Below, piece after piece: positions 20,363 through 30,113 of a DNA stretch of 64,000 bases. The position numbers and the translations under genes were made by a program. The stretch covers positions 47,408,992 through 47,472,991 of the forward strand of contig OX031065.1 in NCBI GenBank assembly GCA_943736015.1. Reading direction: 5' to 3'. The notes under the pieces were generated by a model, which was not told where the DNA came from, did no database searches, and saw only the letters and a list, made by a program, of their open reading frames with translations. Origin of the DNA: Tridacna crocea (taxonomy: Eukaryota > Mollusca > Bivalvia > Cardiida > Cardiidae). Positions within the stretch are counted from its first letter, which is position 1; the number at the start of each line of letters is the position of its first letter.

Positions 20363-20493
20363 ATAGTGACCGACTGCATATGCAGACTCAAAGCTTGTTC
20401 AATATCTTGTATGATACCCTGCGTTTCTTTTTCATTCTAGTATATATTTCATACACAGATTTCATTTCAGATTTAATGTATTATGCTTACTGT

Positions 20494-20714
20494 TTAACCC
20501 TTTAGCAAACAATCCCTGGTTTTTACGCCCCCGAGATAGAAGCCTTTTGAAAGCATAGTGGGAAAAGGAGAAAATGCTGGTAACCAGTATTTTCTCCTTT
20601 TCTCACAATGTTTTATACCCCGCTAGAAACAGATATCAATTTTTGAGTTACGTTTGTATTGTTGTCTGCAAGTGCTTTCAGTTTGGACCAGTCTAAAATT
20701 TGGTAAAGTGTTAT
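20494..20714 (-). mobile_element. TH-A3 copy, near full length
   Basis: TTAACCCTTTAGCAAAC to TTTGGTAAAGTGTTAT. The core is intact apart from CCAGTATT. A decayed 60-bp TH-like scrap follows to 20770. Confidence 0.85.
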
Positions 20715-20770
20715 ACCTTTAACGCAAAACAAAATTTCAGTTTAACCTAAATTGAAAGGGTTAGGGAAAA

Positions 20771-20999
20771 TTAACTCATTACCACACAAGAAAACTTTAG
20801 ACTGGTCCAAATTGAAAGCATTTGCAGACGACAAAAGAAAGGTGTCTCAAAAATAGAAATATGCTCTGGTAAGGGTAGAAAACACTGTGGGAAAAGGAGA
20901 AAATGCTGGTTACCAGCATTTTCTCCTTTTCCCACAGTGTTTTCAAAAGGCGTCTTTCTCAGGGGCGTCAAAAGTAGGGATTGTGTGGTAATGGGTTAA
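20771..20999 (+). mobile_element. TH-A copy, full length
   Basis: 229 bp, both TTAA. The stem is perfect with compensated CACTGTGGG/CCCACAGTG. The right TTAA is shared with a truncated copy. Confidence 0.93.
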
Positions 21000-21159
21000 A
21001 TGACTCAAAACTTAAACTTTGTTTCTGAAGGGGTAGAAAACATTGTGGGAAAAGAAGAAAATGCTGGTACCAACATTTTCTTCTTTTTCCACAATGTTTT
21101 CAAAAGTCATCTTTATTTTTTTGGTCATTAAAAGTCTGAAATGTAGGGCAAGGATTTAA
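20996..21159 (+). mobile_element. TH-A copy lacking its left arm
   Basis: After the shared TTAA it starts in mid-arm (ATGACTCAAAACTTAAAC) and runs to GGGCAAGGATTTAA. About 60 bp of the left arm are missing. Confidence 0.75.
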
Positions 21160-21467
21160 TTACAAAATGTGTAACTATCACTGGATCAGCACTTTTCTTA
21201 GGAAAAAAAAAAACAACTGCTTTTGAGATTCACTGAAATATAAGTTAAATAAAACAACAAAATGAATTATCAATGACAATACATGTGCTGATGATACTTT
21301 GTCTTCCCAAACGAGCACAGATAACTTTGCATTGATGGGCAACCAACTATTGTACATCTTTTGTCAATTGTGAAGATGAAGATAAGACTGTAAATCATGT
21401 GCTGATCTAAAATCCAGACTTTCTTCAAGCCAGTAAACTAAAAGCAATGGTACATGTACAGTATTAG
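21160..21467. other. Stretch without recognised gene
   Basis: It is AT-rich sequence with no frame or repeat that I can assign. Confidence 0.4.
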
Positions 21468-21966
21468 TTGTACGGTCATGGCAGGGGACTTGGAAACTTG
21501 TTCACGGCTGTGGTTAATCGTGTCGCCCCGAGCCGAAGGCAAGGTGGCGACATGATTCACCACAGCCATGAACAAGTTTCCAAGTCCCCTGCCACCTGAT
21601 CGTACAACGAATTATTATACTGCAAAGATTTACCCTTTCAAAGCGTGTTAAGCGAAATTTTCCTGTTTTTTTATTTCACGAATTGAGTATGCTGACGAAA
21701 TAGAAATTCTCTTCTGAGTGCCCCAATTCAATGAAAACTGACGTCACTGGAAACTGACGTCACTAAAACGTGCAGTTTGGTGCATAACTGTGCAGTCTGG
21801 TGATCGATCGACGCCGCCATTTCGGATGTTGTGTTGCACGTGTAGTGATGTTTACGGGGCACTCAAAAAAGAAACTGGTTTTACATGGTCTTTGCCAGGG
21901 GTCATGATATATGTTCTCAGAATGTGAACCAATCAGATCACGAGAAATTTCTTTGCAGTATAATAA
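21468..21966 (+). mobile_element. G element copy 1: palindrome plus inverted-repeat unit
   Basis: 21468-21609 is a palindrome (GGGGACTTGGAAACTTGTTC mirrored by GAACAAGTTTCCAAGTCCCC) with an unpaired centre GAGCCGAAGGCAAGG. It is followed by a 355-bp unit with ends TTATTATACTGCAAAG (21612) and CTTTGCAGTATAATAA (21951). GACGTCACTGGAAACTGACGTCAC is a short internal repeat. A second copy lies inverted at 28205-28640. The short frames here are not genes. Confidence 0.75.
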
Positions 21967-22066
21967 ACATGTATATCTTTGAAGTTTCTTCATTTACAAA
22001 GGAATCACATGTGTGTCTCCACTATAATTATTATGTAACTCCTGACCAGACAAATCCTTCTTTTCA

Positions 22067-22247
22067 ACAATCCCTTGGTTGAAGACTTGAAAATTAATTG
22101 TAGGAAAAGGAGAAAAATACTTAAAACCACTATTATCAAACTACTGTTTGAAGGACAAATTTCATAATCTAGGTAGTATCTATTTTGTTGTCAGCAAATG
22201 CTTTCAATTTGGACATTTCTAACATTTTACCATTTGGTAAAAAGTAA
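22067..22247 (-). mobile_element. TH-A copy, degenerate
   Basis: The right part GTCAGCAAATGCTTTCAATT to ATTTGGTAAAAAG is clear. The palindrome has lost its right arm and the left terminus is gone. Confidence 0.6.
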
Positions 22248-22346
22248 AAGCCATTTGAAAATTCTAGAATCATTTTACGATTATGATTACATTACAAGAC
22301 TCTTATGCTTCATTCTGTATCATATTGTATAAAATGTTATTGATCC

Positions 22347-22507
22347 TGCAGGTAAGTAGTCCGTTGAAAACCATGTAGGAAAAGGAGAAAATGCTGGTAA
22401 CCAGCATTTTCTCCTTCTCCTACACAGTTTTCCATCCTATCACAGACATGTTCCATCATGGTTTAAATTGGACTTGTCCAAAATACAGCCATTTGGTTGA
22501 AGATTAA
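22347..22507 (-). mobile_element. TH-A copy, degenerate termini, good core
   Basis: The core retains GTAGGAAAAGG and CCTTCTCCTAC, a partly compensated pair. The right part is shortened (AATTGGACTTGTCC then CATTTGGTTGAAG). Confidence 0.65.
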
Positions 22508-22634
22508 TTTGCAGCAAACATCCATGCAAACAATCCTGAAAAGTAGAGGAATAAAATTTAAAATGGTCTTATGGATGAATATTTTTTTTTCATGTACATG
22601 AAATCATTATGGCAAAAGGAGAACTAGGTGTTTA

Positions 22635-22853
22635 TTGACTCATTACCAAACGACAATATTATAGACTTGTCCAAATTTTGTCCATTTGCAGACAACAAAA
22701 TAAAAGTGACTGAAAATTTGAAATTTGTTTTGTGAAGGGTAGAAAACATTGTGGGAAAAGGAGAAAATGCTGGTTTTACCAGCATTTTCTCCTTTTTCCA
22801 CAATGTTTTCTAAAGGCTTCTTTCTCAGGAGTGTCAAAAGTGGGGATTGTTAA
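22635..22853 (+). mobile_element. TH-A copy, right terminus clipped
   Basis: The left TTGACTCATTACC has TTAA mutated. At the right it reads GGGGATTG and then the TTAA of the next copy, so GTGGTAATGGG was lost. The centre reads GCTGGTTTTACCAGC. Confidence 0.85.
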
Positions 22854-23079
22854 CACATTACCACACAATCCCTACCTTTGGCGACCCTGAGAAAGAAGCC
22901 TAATAGAAAACACTGTTGGAAAAGGAGAAAATGCTGGTAACCAGCATTTTCTCCTTTTCCCACAATGTTTTCTACCCTTCACAAAATATAGTTCAAATTT
23001 CCAGTCGCTTTCATTTTGTCATTTGCAACTGCTTTCAATTTGGACCAGTCTATAAATTTGTCGTTAGGTAAAGAGTTAA
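22850..23079 (-). mobile_element. TH-A copy, full length
   Basis: TTAACACATTACCACAC to TTAGGTAAAGAGTTAA. It sits head-to-head against the clipped copy, sharing its TTAA. Interval 23080-23275 has no recognised feature. Confidence 0.9.
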
Positions 23080-23275
23080 GCAGTGTCTTCTTATACATCA
23101 ATCATTTCAAGTGTTCTTCTGCAAATAGTATTCCTTTCTAAAAGGGCTTTTGCTTGTACTAGTATCAAAGTCCAGTTATATAAAAAGAAAAGTTAAAGTG
23201 CAGTATGACTGAAGAACACAACAAAAACTATATGGAACAAGTTTAACGCAACTCTTTACAAAACATTCTGTGTTT

Positions 23276-23481
23276 TTAACTCTACCACACAACAAAATTC
23301 TAATCTTGTCCAAATTGAAAGCATTTGCAGACGACATAACAAATGTGACTGAAAAATTGAAACTTGACTTTAGAGGAGTAGAGAACATTACCGGAAAAGG
23401 AGAAAATACTAGTTACCATTGTTTCACAAGGCTTCTTTGTATAGTTGTAAAAAGCAGGGATTGTCTGATAAAGTATGTTAA
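23276..23481 (+). mobile_element. TH-A copy, palindrome right arm deleted
   Basis: TTAACTCTACCACAC and left arm are good. The core stops at GAAAATACTAGTTACC and continues with ATTGTTTCACAAGG, removing most of the right arm. Confidence 0.8.
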
Positions 23482-23705
23482 CCCTTTCCCAAATAACAAA
23501 TTTTAAACTGTCCCAAACTCAAAAAGTTTGCAGATGACAATTTTGAATTTGATGAGAATGGCAGAAAGTTTTCCGATAGGCTAGAAAACACTGTGGGAAA
23601 AGGAGAAATTGCTCGTTACAAGCAATTTATCCTTTTCCCACAGTGTTTTCTAAAGACTTGTACTGTCGACACGTTAAAATCAGGGCTTGTTTGGGAAAGA
23701 GTTAC
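23478..23705 (+). mobile_element. TH copy with a core intermediate between A and B
   Basis: It shares its left TTAA with the previous copy. The outer stem is A-type (CACTGTGGGAAAAGGAG) but the inner stem is B-type (AAATTGCTCGTTACAAGCAATTT). The right terminus is TTTGGGAAAGAGTTAC. The left arm is distinct from both. Confidence 0.85.
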
Positions 23706-23815
23706 CCAGATGGCAAATTTTAACTTGGTCCAAACTGAAAACATTTTGCAGGCAACAAATTGAAGATGGCCCAAATCACATATTTTGTTCTTGATAGTGT
23801 AGAAAATGCTGCCTG
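23702..23815 (+). mobile_element. TH-A left-half fragment
   Basis: GTTACCCAGATGGCAAATTTT through GTGTAGAAAATGCTGCC, where the palindrome and the rest are lost. Confidence 0.55.
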
Positions 23816-23945
23816 ATCATTATCTATACCATATGGAATAGCATCTACTTACACCTACAGCATTGAAAGACTTAAAAAATCTGTCCTTGCTTTAAAAGTT
23901 TTTCTTCTATTGTACAACTTTACTTTACTTTTTACTTTTTTTTTT

Positions 23946-24176
23946 TTAAACTCTTTACTCCTTAGATACTCATTTCTACGCATTGCTTGTAAGAGCCTTT
24001 GGAAAACATTGTGGCAAAAGGTATAATTGCTTGTGACGAGCAATTTCACCTTCTTGCCACAATGTTTTCTATGCTATCAAAAGGTGTCATATAGGCATAA
24101 GGAACGGCTTCATCCTTGCTGTTATTTAGGGTCAATTAGAGATACCATAGAAATACCTTATGGGGTATAGGGTTTA
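23946..24176 (-). mobile_element. TH-B copy, near full length
   Basis: TTAAACTCTTTACTCC to TGGGGTATAGGGTTTA. The core GCTTGTGACGAGC has one mispair; CTTCTTGCC has an extra base. Confidence 0.83.
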
Positions 24177-24213
24177 TCTACATGTATCTAGAAATTTAGT
24201 CCTTTTAAAAATA

Positions 24214-25555
24214 TGAGGGACACTTTTTAAGTTCGTAGAGTAAGCCTATAACTTTTTAATGTGATTATGAAGTTGCACGATTTTTTACACAGAACTTGCA
24301 TAATCATTCCTCTCTCGAACGGTGTCATGGTATGCGGCACACGAGGGCCACATGCACGCTGCGCTGGGTATTTTCAACACCTGGTTTTTTTACACTTTAG
24401 TAAAATATAACGTTCAATATGGATGGAAAAATTTCTGAGCAAAAGGTATATTGTATGATTCGAGCACAGATCAAGTTTCCGCCAACAAAAATACATGCTG
24501 ATTTGCAAAAAGTTTATGGGAATGGTGCTTTAAAATATGCTACAGTTTGCAAGTGGGTACGTCGTTTTAATGATGGTCGGGAGTCAATTGAAAATGACCC
24601 TCGGGTGGGTAGGCTGGTTTCCGTTTTGACGGAAAAAAACGTTGCTACTGTGAAAAAGTTAATTGAGGAAGACGGACTTTATACCATGCAAGAGATAGAA
24701 GAATTAAGTGGCATTCATTTCGTCAAGTGTTTAGAAGATCTTACGTGAATGACTTGGGCTACGTAAGATCTACGCGCGCTGGGTGCCCCATTTCCTCACT
24801 GACGAGCAGAAACATTAAGTCGGGTTAGATTGCATCACAAGTTATAGAAAAATATGATAAATGTGACCCGAATCATTTGGAAGAGATAGTTACAGGTGAT
24901 GAAACCTGGATCTATCATTTTCAACCCGATTCTAAGGCTAAAAATAAGGTTTGGGTTTCATCTGAGGGCAACAGACCTGTTATTGCGCGCCATTGCAAAA
25001 CATCAAATCACATGTTGTATGCGATATTCTATGATTCGAAAGGTCCAGTCCATCAAATTCCAGTCCCAAAAGGTAGTTCTGTCACTGGAAAGTTTTACAG
25101 AGAAAATGTTCTTACTCAACTTGTTGATTTCTATCAGAAACGTAGACCGTGCACCAGTGTCTGCGGCATCTTATTACTCCATGATAACGCACCGGCCCAT
25201 AAATCCGCTACGGTACAGGAATATCTGAAAGAATCTGGGCTCGATGTCTTAGATCTTCCCCCATACAGCCCTGACCTTTCCCCCATGTGACTTTTGGTGT
25301 TCCCAAGACTAAAGAAAATGCTGGCAGGGCACTGTTTTGAATCTCGTTGTGGTATAGGCAGTGCGGTCTACCAGTGTCTGCAACATGTACCTAAAGAGGA
25401 CTACTGGGCGGTGTTCCGGAAATGGGTAGATCGGTGTAAAATGTGTGTGGAGGCAGACAGGGCATATTTCGAAGGTCTTAGATAAATAAAATTTTGATAC
25501 TTCAAGCTGTTTTAAAAAGATTGCCCTACTCTACGAACTTAAAAAGTGTCCCTCG
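24214..25555 (+). mobile_element. mariner transposon, complete ends, dead transposase
   Basis: 1342 bp flanked by TA on both sides (24212-24213 and 25556-25557). Terminal inverted repeats of about 30 bp: GAGGGACACTTTTTAAGTTC at the left and its complement at 25535-25554, with one mismatch at the outermost base. It contains one transposase pseudogene. TA target site, end sequence and D34D-type enzyme place it in the Tc1/mariner superfamily, mariner lineage. Confidence 0.93.
24419..25485 (+). pseudogene. mariner transposase, broken
   Basis: Segments in order: N-terminal DNA-binding helices from ATG 24419 (residues 1-109, with KYATVCKWVRRFNDGRES near 40-58) ending at a stop at 24748; a damaged stretch 24749-24876 with stops and at least two frame changes, in which IYARWVPHFLTDEQK can be read; then a catalytic part open from 24877 to a TGA at 25290. 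First catalytic D is in TGDETW (24898), second in LLHDNAPAH (25183). The third D lies at 25289 in a different frame (CDFW), because one base is gained just before it and one lost just after. Spacing of the last two fits D34D. The C-terminal part then resumes and ends at 25485. It cannot make active enzyme. Confidence 0.92.
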
Positions 25556-25592
25556 TACATTGCTACTGTTCATGATTATCTTGAAATGAAGC

Positions 25593-25715
25593 TTAACCTT
25601 TTACAACACAACAAGATTTTAGACCTCTCCGAATTGAAAGTATTTGCAGATGACAGTTTCAGTGTGGCTCATATAAAATTATTTTTCTATGAAAGGGAAG
25701 AAAACATAGGGTTAA
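25593..25715 (+). mobile_element. TH-A2 deletion derivative, 123 bp
   Basis: TTAACCTTTTACAACAC and left arm to GAAGAAAACATA, then directly GGGTTAA. The palindrome and the right arm are gone but both TTAA ends remain. A K-like scrap is at 25800-25830; nothing else is recognised to 25983. Confidence 0.75.
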
Positions 25716-25983
25716 TATCAAAATGCAAGTTATCAAAATGTTATGTGACAAGCTCTGTGAAAATGGGGCTAAATGCATCTGCAAAAAAATATCAATTCAT
25801 ACAAGGCTGCGCAGTCCACGCAGGCTGACAATTGTAAAAACTTTTGATTATTTTTGTCATGAATCATCGGTTGTGAGACACCTTGGATTGTATGGATCCG
25901 TAATTGTGTGAAACCTTGTTTGGTATCATGCATCACTGAGACTTGTTTCACCTCCTTTTGTCAAAGTAAGGCTCTTATACCCT

Positions 25984-26213
25984 TTAAGTCTTTACCAAAC
26001 AACAAAATATTAGACTTGTCCAAATTGAAGAGTATTTGCAGACAACAAAATAAATTTGCCTTAAACAATGACATTTGTTTTGGCAAGGATAGTAAACATT
26101 GTGGGAAAAGGAGAAAATGCTGGTAGCCAGCATTTTCACCTTCTCCCACAATGTTTTCAAAAGCTTTCTTTCTCAAGGTCGTTAAAAGTCGGGATTGTAT
26201 GGTAAAGAGTTAA
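25984..26213 (+). mobile_element. TH-A copy, full length
   Basis: 230 bp, TTAAGTCTTTACC to TATGGTAAAGAGTTAA. The core centre is GCTGGTAGCCAGC. The right TTAA is shared. Confidence 0.88.
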
Positions 26214-26403
26214 CAAACAATCGTTTAGAAAAAAAATTGTGGGAAAAGGAGAAAATGCTGGTGACCAGCATTTTCTCCTTTTCCCGCAATGTTTCTATCC
26301 TACGAGATACACATTTCAATTTTGAGGTATTTTTATTTTATTTGCTGCACATGCTTTAAATTTGGACCAATCAAAAATTTTGTTTTTTGGGTAAAGAGTT
26401 CAA
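26210..26403 (-). mobile_element. TH-A copy, left part shortened
   Basis: TTAACAAACAATCG then AGAAAAAAAATTGTGGG: the CTTTTAACGACCCTGAG segment is deleted. The core centre is CTGGTGACCAG. The right end is GGGTAAAGAGTTC. Confidence 0.8.
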
Positions 26404-26565
26404 AATTCCTGCAGCATAGTACTTTTAAAAACACAATGTGAAAAGAACCAATTATTCATTATGAGTAACTGTTTTTCTTCCATTATGTTTCCTATATCAT
26501 TCTAAAAGTATTCACTTTCTGCCTTTCTAGATCCTTTACTTTTGTTCTATCACCAGTCCTGCTGT

Positions 26566-26793
26566 TTAACTCTTTCCCACACAATCCCTACTTTTAACGA
26601 CTCTGAGAAAAAAGCCTTTTGAACATATTGTTGGAAAAGGAGAAAATGCTGGTAACCCGCATTTTCTCCTTTTCCCACAATATTTTCTGCCCTGCTGGAA
26701 ATGAGTTTCAATTTTCGAGTTACATTTTTTTGTCGTCTGCCAGTGCTCTCAATTTGGACTAGTCTAAAATGTTGTCGTTTGGTAAAGAGTTAA
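26566..26793 (-). mobile_element. TH-A copy, full length
   Basis: 228 bp, TTAACTCTTTCCCACAC to TTTGGTAAAGAGTTAA. One mispair in the core (GGTAACCCGC). Confidence 0.9.
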
Positions 26794-26836
26794 AAGAAAA
26801 GTCTATGTGATCATAAATGAGATACAGTAATTTACT

Positions 26837-27065
26837 GTAAACCCTTTACTACACGGCTTGATTCCAGACCTATCCAAGTTGAAAGCATGTGCAAATGGTA
26901 TTTGATGGTCGCTCAAATAGCACATTGTACTCTTTGATCTGTTAGAAAACAATGTGGAAAAAGGAGAAAATGCTGGAACCAGCATTTTCTCCTTTTCCCA
27001 CAATGTTCGCAAAAGGCTTCTACCCATGGGTTGTTCAAAGTCCTCACTGTGTGGTAAAGGGTTAG
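26837..27065 (+). mobile_element. TH-A2 copy, near full length
   Basis: Termini GTAAACCCTTTACTACAC and GTGTGGTAAAGGGTTAG, both TTAA mutated. The core lacks one central base (GCTGGAACCAGC). Confidence 0.85.
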
Positions 27066-27068
27066 GCA

Positions 27069-27222
27069 GCCCACAAAATTTTAGACTTTGCTTGTCATGA
27101 AAACATTAGCAGACAACAAATTGCATGAAAAAATACACTTTTTCAAAACATGAAAACAATGTGGTAAAAAGAGTAAATACAGGTTACCAGCATCTTCTCC
27201 TTTTTGCGCAAGGCTTTTACCT
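27069..27222 (+). mobile_element. TH-A fragment, degenerate
   Basis: CCACAAAATTTTAGAC, AGCAGACAACAAATTG and a decayed core (GTAAATACAGGTTACCAGC). It lies just beyond the stop codon of the PPxY membrane-protein gene and may be in its 3-prime UTR. Confidence 0.5.
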
Positions 27223-27267
27223 ATTTTATAAAAAACACAGAATTTTTGTGTACAGATTTATAATGAG

Positions 27268-27747
27268 TCACAAGATTGCATCATTTTCATTAGCTGTCTC
27301 TGGGATGGGTGTCTGTGAAACTGGCCGGCCTGTTTCTGGCAATATGAACTGTGAGTGAACTGTTGTTGGGGTGGGGGTAAGAGGTGGGGGCGGAGTTATG
27401 GGATAAATGGGCGGAGAGTATGGCGGTAATGTTCTTTGAAATGCTCTTGGCGATGATGGATTATTCCCACTGGATAAAGATGTTCGTGTAAACTGTCCAC
27501 TATATCTAAAAATGTTTTTCTTCTTCTCTTTAAAACTGTGTCTGTTGTCATGACGACGAGAAAAGGAGCACCTAGTGTTACTTCCACCACCGATAATATT
27601 TTCCATGGAGACGCTTCTTCTGAATGTAGAGGAGTGTCTTCTGGTTTTATTGAGGGCGGAGTCCTGACTCTGGGCCAATAAAATAAGAGCTGTATCATAG
27701 TTAGGGGGCGGAGTCAGACCTTCATCGGCACTTGTAAGTAACTGTAA
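27268..27747 (-). CDS. PPxY membrane protein, last coding exon
   Basis: Minus strand; acceptor TTTATATTTCAG precedes base 27747, phase 0, stop TGA at 27268-27270. It encodes 159 residues of cytoplasmic tail. Near the start is PPPNYDTAL (a PPxY site, residues about 13-17 of the exon), then a Ser/Arg-rich stretch (RRHSSTFRRSVSMENI) with possible phosphorylation sites, then a proline-rich region with PPYSPPIYP and a PPPPLTPTPT run. PPxY motifs are bound by WW domains, chiefly of NEDD4-family ubiquitin ligases. No second transmembrane helix. Phase agrees with the exon at 30392-30507. I do not recognise an exact orthologue. Confidence 0.75.
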   Translation of the reverse strand, partial: LQLLTSADEGLTPPPNYDTALILLAQSQDSALNKTRRHSSTFRRSVSMENIIGGGSNTRCSFSRRHDNRHSFKEKKKNIFRYSGQFTRTSLSSGNNPSSPRAFQRTLPPYSPPIYPITPPPPLTPTPTTVHSQFILPETGRPVSQTPIPETANENDAIL

Positions 27748-27821
27748 CTGAAATATAAATTCTGTATATGTTAAACCTTTATTACAAAATCTCAAACTTT
27801 TATTAACTCTTATGAAGGTTT

Positions 27822-27968
27822 ATAAAATCACCAGAGGAAAAAGAACAAAATGCTTACAACCAGCAATTTCTCCTAATGTTTTCGGTCTTTTCAAAGATAT
27901 TTCTCATGATCATTTGGGTAATGTTGAAATCACTGTTTGCAGATGCTTTCAATTTGGACAAGTCTTAA
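27822..27968 (-). mobile_element. TH-A copy, degenerate, intronic
   Basis: Decayed core (ACAAAATGCTTACAACCAGC) and right arm TTGCAGATGCTTTCAATTTG; the TTAA at 27965 is shared with the following intact copy. It lies in the last intron of the membrane-protein gene. Confidence 0.6.
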
Positions 27969-28194
27969 CCCATTGCCAAACGACAACATTTTAGACTGGT
28001 CAAAATTGAAAGCAATTGCAGACGACAAAATAAAAGTGACCGACAATTTGAAATTTGTTTTGTGAAAGGTGAAAAACATTGTGGGAAAAGGAGAAAATGC
28101 TGGTTACCAGCATTTTCTCCTTTTTCCACAAGGTTTTCTAAAGGCTTCTTTCTCAGGGGGCATCAAAAGTAGGGATTGTGAGGTAATGGGTTAA
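27965..28194 (+). mobile_element. TH-A copy, full length, intronic
   Basis: 230 bp, TTAACCCATTGCC to TGAGGTAATGGGTTAA. The core is perfect except for CACAAGG. Confidence 0.92.
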
Positions 28195-28204
28195 ATTTGA
28201 TTTG

Positions 28205-28640
28205 AGGTAACGAGTAATGAGTTTCCCCTTCAGGAGCCCTGTATACATGGCTACATTATCAACACAACATCCAAAATGATGGCGTCAATCAAAATTAACA
28301 TAAAGATTATGCAAAAAGCTTCATGTTTTAGCACATATTGCCAAGGTTTCCCTGACGTCAATTTTCCCTGAATTGGGGCACTCAAAAGGGAAATTCTACT
28401 TTGCATCAAGTTTTTCAACCAAAAATCAGGTAAAATCCACTAGACAAACATTGGAATGGTAAAACTTTGCAGTGTAATAAATTCCTTGTGCGGTCAGGTG
28501 GCAGAGGAAGTGGAAACTTGTTCAAGGCTATGGTGAATCATGTTGCCCTGAGCCGAAGGCAAAGTGCCTTCGGCTCAGGGTGACATAATTCACCACAGCC
28601 ATGAACAAGTTTCCAAGTCCCCTACCACCTGACTTTACAA
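28205..28640 (-). mobile_element. G element copy 2, with longer palindrome
   Basis: Inverted relative to copy 1: CAACACAACATCC (about 28260), GAATTGGGGCACTC (about 28370), CTTTGCAGTGTAATAA (28466), then a palindrome 28493-28640. Here the centre is itself palindromic (CCCTGAGCCGAAGGCA / TGCCTTCGGCTCAGGG), whereas copy 1 has the same block unpaired. Confidence 0.75.
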
Positions 28641-28756
28641 CTAATAATTTAGTAGATCCCTTATTCAGTGGTGATGCAAAAGGTTACTAATGCAAGAGTC
28701 GCATGTTTGAATGTTGACTCAGCTAAAATCATTAAAACATTTATGGATCAATCCGA

Positions 28757-28970
28757 TGGGTTTAACAACACTGAGGATGCAGATGAAGGGTTTTGAAAAC
28801 ACTGCAGGATAAGAAGACAATGCTGGTAACCATCATGTTCTTCTTCTCATAATGCTTTCTACTCTTCCAAAGATGTATCACTTCAATGGAGTGAAATTTC
28901 AATTTTAGGACTTGGAAATACTTTCAGTTTGGATGAATCTAAAATATTTCAGTCCGAGAAACACTTGGGT
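28757..28970 (-). mobile_element. TH-A copy, degenerate, intronic
   Basis: Diverged core (AAGACAATGCTGGTAACC) and right arm ATACTTTCAGTTTGGATG. Both termini are lost. Confidence 0.55.
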
Positions 28971-29089
28971 ATGACACAAGAAACAGTTTGGGTATTATGA
29001 TGGTCATCCTGACACAAGTCATTGCTTTCTCACCACTGAACATAGTTTTCAAGTGAGAAATAAGCCAATGTTATGAAATGAATGTTGTC

Positions 29090-29650
29090 CATGATAATGG
29101 TTGTTAGGGGAGACTACTCCTTCATGCATTGCTTCATCCTGATTTCTATACAATATCTAACAATTGCATAAGGGAGAACTTTTTAGCTCAGTGGTTATGG
29201 TGTTGGGTTCTTTAACCCTTTCCCAAATGACAAACTTTCTGACTGGACCAAATTGAAAGCATTTGCAGACGACAATTCAACTCTTGCTGAAAAGATGATT
29301 TCTGTTTAGGATTGGGTAGAAAACATTGTGGGAAAAGGAGAAAATGCTGGTTACCAGCATTTTCTCCTTTTCCCACAATGTTTTTCAAAAGGCTACTTTT
29401 CCAGACCCGTAAAAACCAGGGAATGTTTGGGAAAGGGTTAAACCTAAAAAAAAAAACAAAAAAAAAAATCCTATCCGCAGGGATTCAAATCCCAATTGGT
29501 GTGGTTTGTTTTTCAGCTATGCATTTTGTTGTGAACTTTCTTGTTCCTAACATGGGGGTTGGTCCAGGATTGGCCATTGAGCCATTAATATTCAATTGAC
29601 TACCCCAAAACGGACTTTCCGCCTAATATAGCTTTGAGTCATCAATAAAT
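29090..29650 (+). repeat. SINE S1 with nested TH-A3
   Basis: Head GACTACTCCTTCATGC, A-box-like TTAGCTCAGTGGTTATGG, interruption by TH-A3, an A-rich insert, then B-box-like GGGATTCAAATCCC and tail AACGGACTTTCCGCC with AATCAATAAATAATG. The insertion point is the same TTAA as in the S1 copy at 8285. Confidence 0.75.
29212..29441 (+). mobile_element. TH-A3 copy nested in SINE S1
   Basis: 230 bp with both TTAA. The A3 arm AATTCAACTCTTGCTG and CCAGACCCGTAAAAACC are well preserved. It belongs to a different subgroup from the copy at 8399, so the shared SINE site was hit twice. Confidence 0.93.
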
Positions 29651-29880
29651 AATGACTTTAAGAGGGGATGTGTTACAAGAGACCACTCCTTCATGCATGG
29701 TTTCATCCTGGTTTAAATACAATACCTATCAACTGTGTTAGAAAGAATTCTCTTCAGCTCGGTGGTTATGGTGTTGGCCTTTCATCTGGGTGTTCTAGGT
29801 TTGAATCCTACCAAGTCCCTGCAATTCTACTATGCATTTGTTCATTTGTTTCTTTGTTACAGACTTTCTTAAAAGGACTG
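29651..29880 (+). repeat. SINE S1, uninterrupted copy
   Basis: GAGACCACTCCTTCATGC, GGTTTAAATACAATACC, A-box-like TCAGCTCGGTGGTTATGG, B-box-like GGTTTGAATCC. It shows the unfilled form of the site occupied at 9085. Confidence 0.75.
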
Positions 29881-29885
29881 GTAAA

Positions 29886-30110
29886 GAAAATCGAGGAATC
29901 CATTGACCACACAGATAGGTCTTCTTTTCCCACAATGTTTTCTACCCTTGAAAGACAGAAACAATAATTTTAGTAACATAAGAAACTCAAGAAATCAACT
30001 GGCCACACAAATAGGTCTTCTTTTCCCACTATGTTTTCTACCCTTTTAAAGACAGGGTAATATAATTTACTGTCTGCAAAAGTGTTCAATTCGGTTTAGT
30101 TTGAAATTTT
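29886..30110 (-). repeat. Duplicated TH right-half fragments
   Basis: Two tandem pieces each contain ACACA.ATAGGTCTTCTTTTC and CCCACTATGTTTTCTACCC-like sequence (about 29915-29960 and 29995-30050), followed by TGTCTGCAAAAGTGTTC. It looks like a decayed tandem duplication of a TH remnant. Confidence 0.5.
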
Positions 30111-30113
30111 GGT

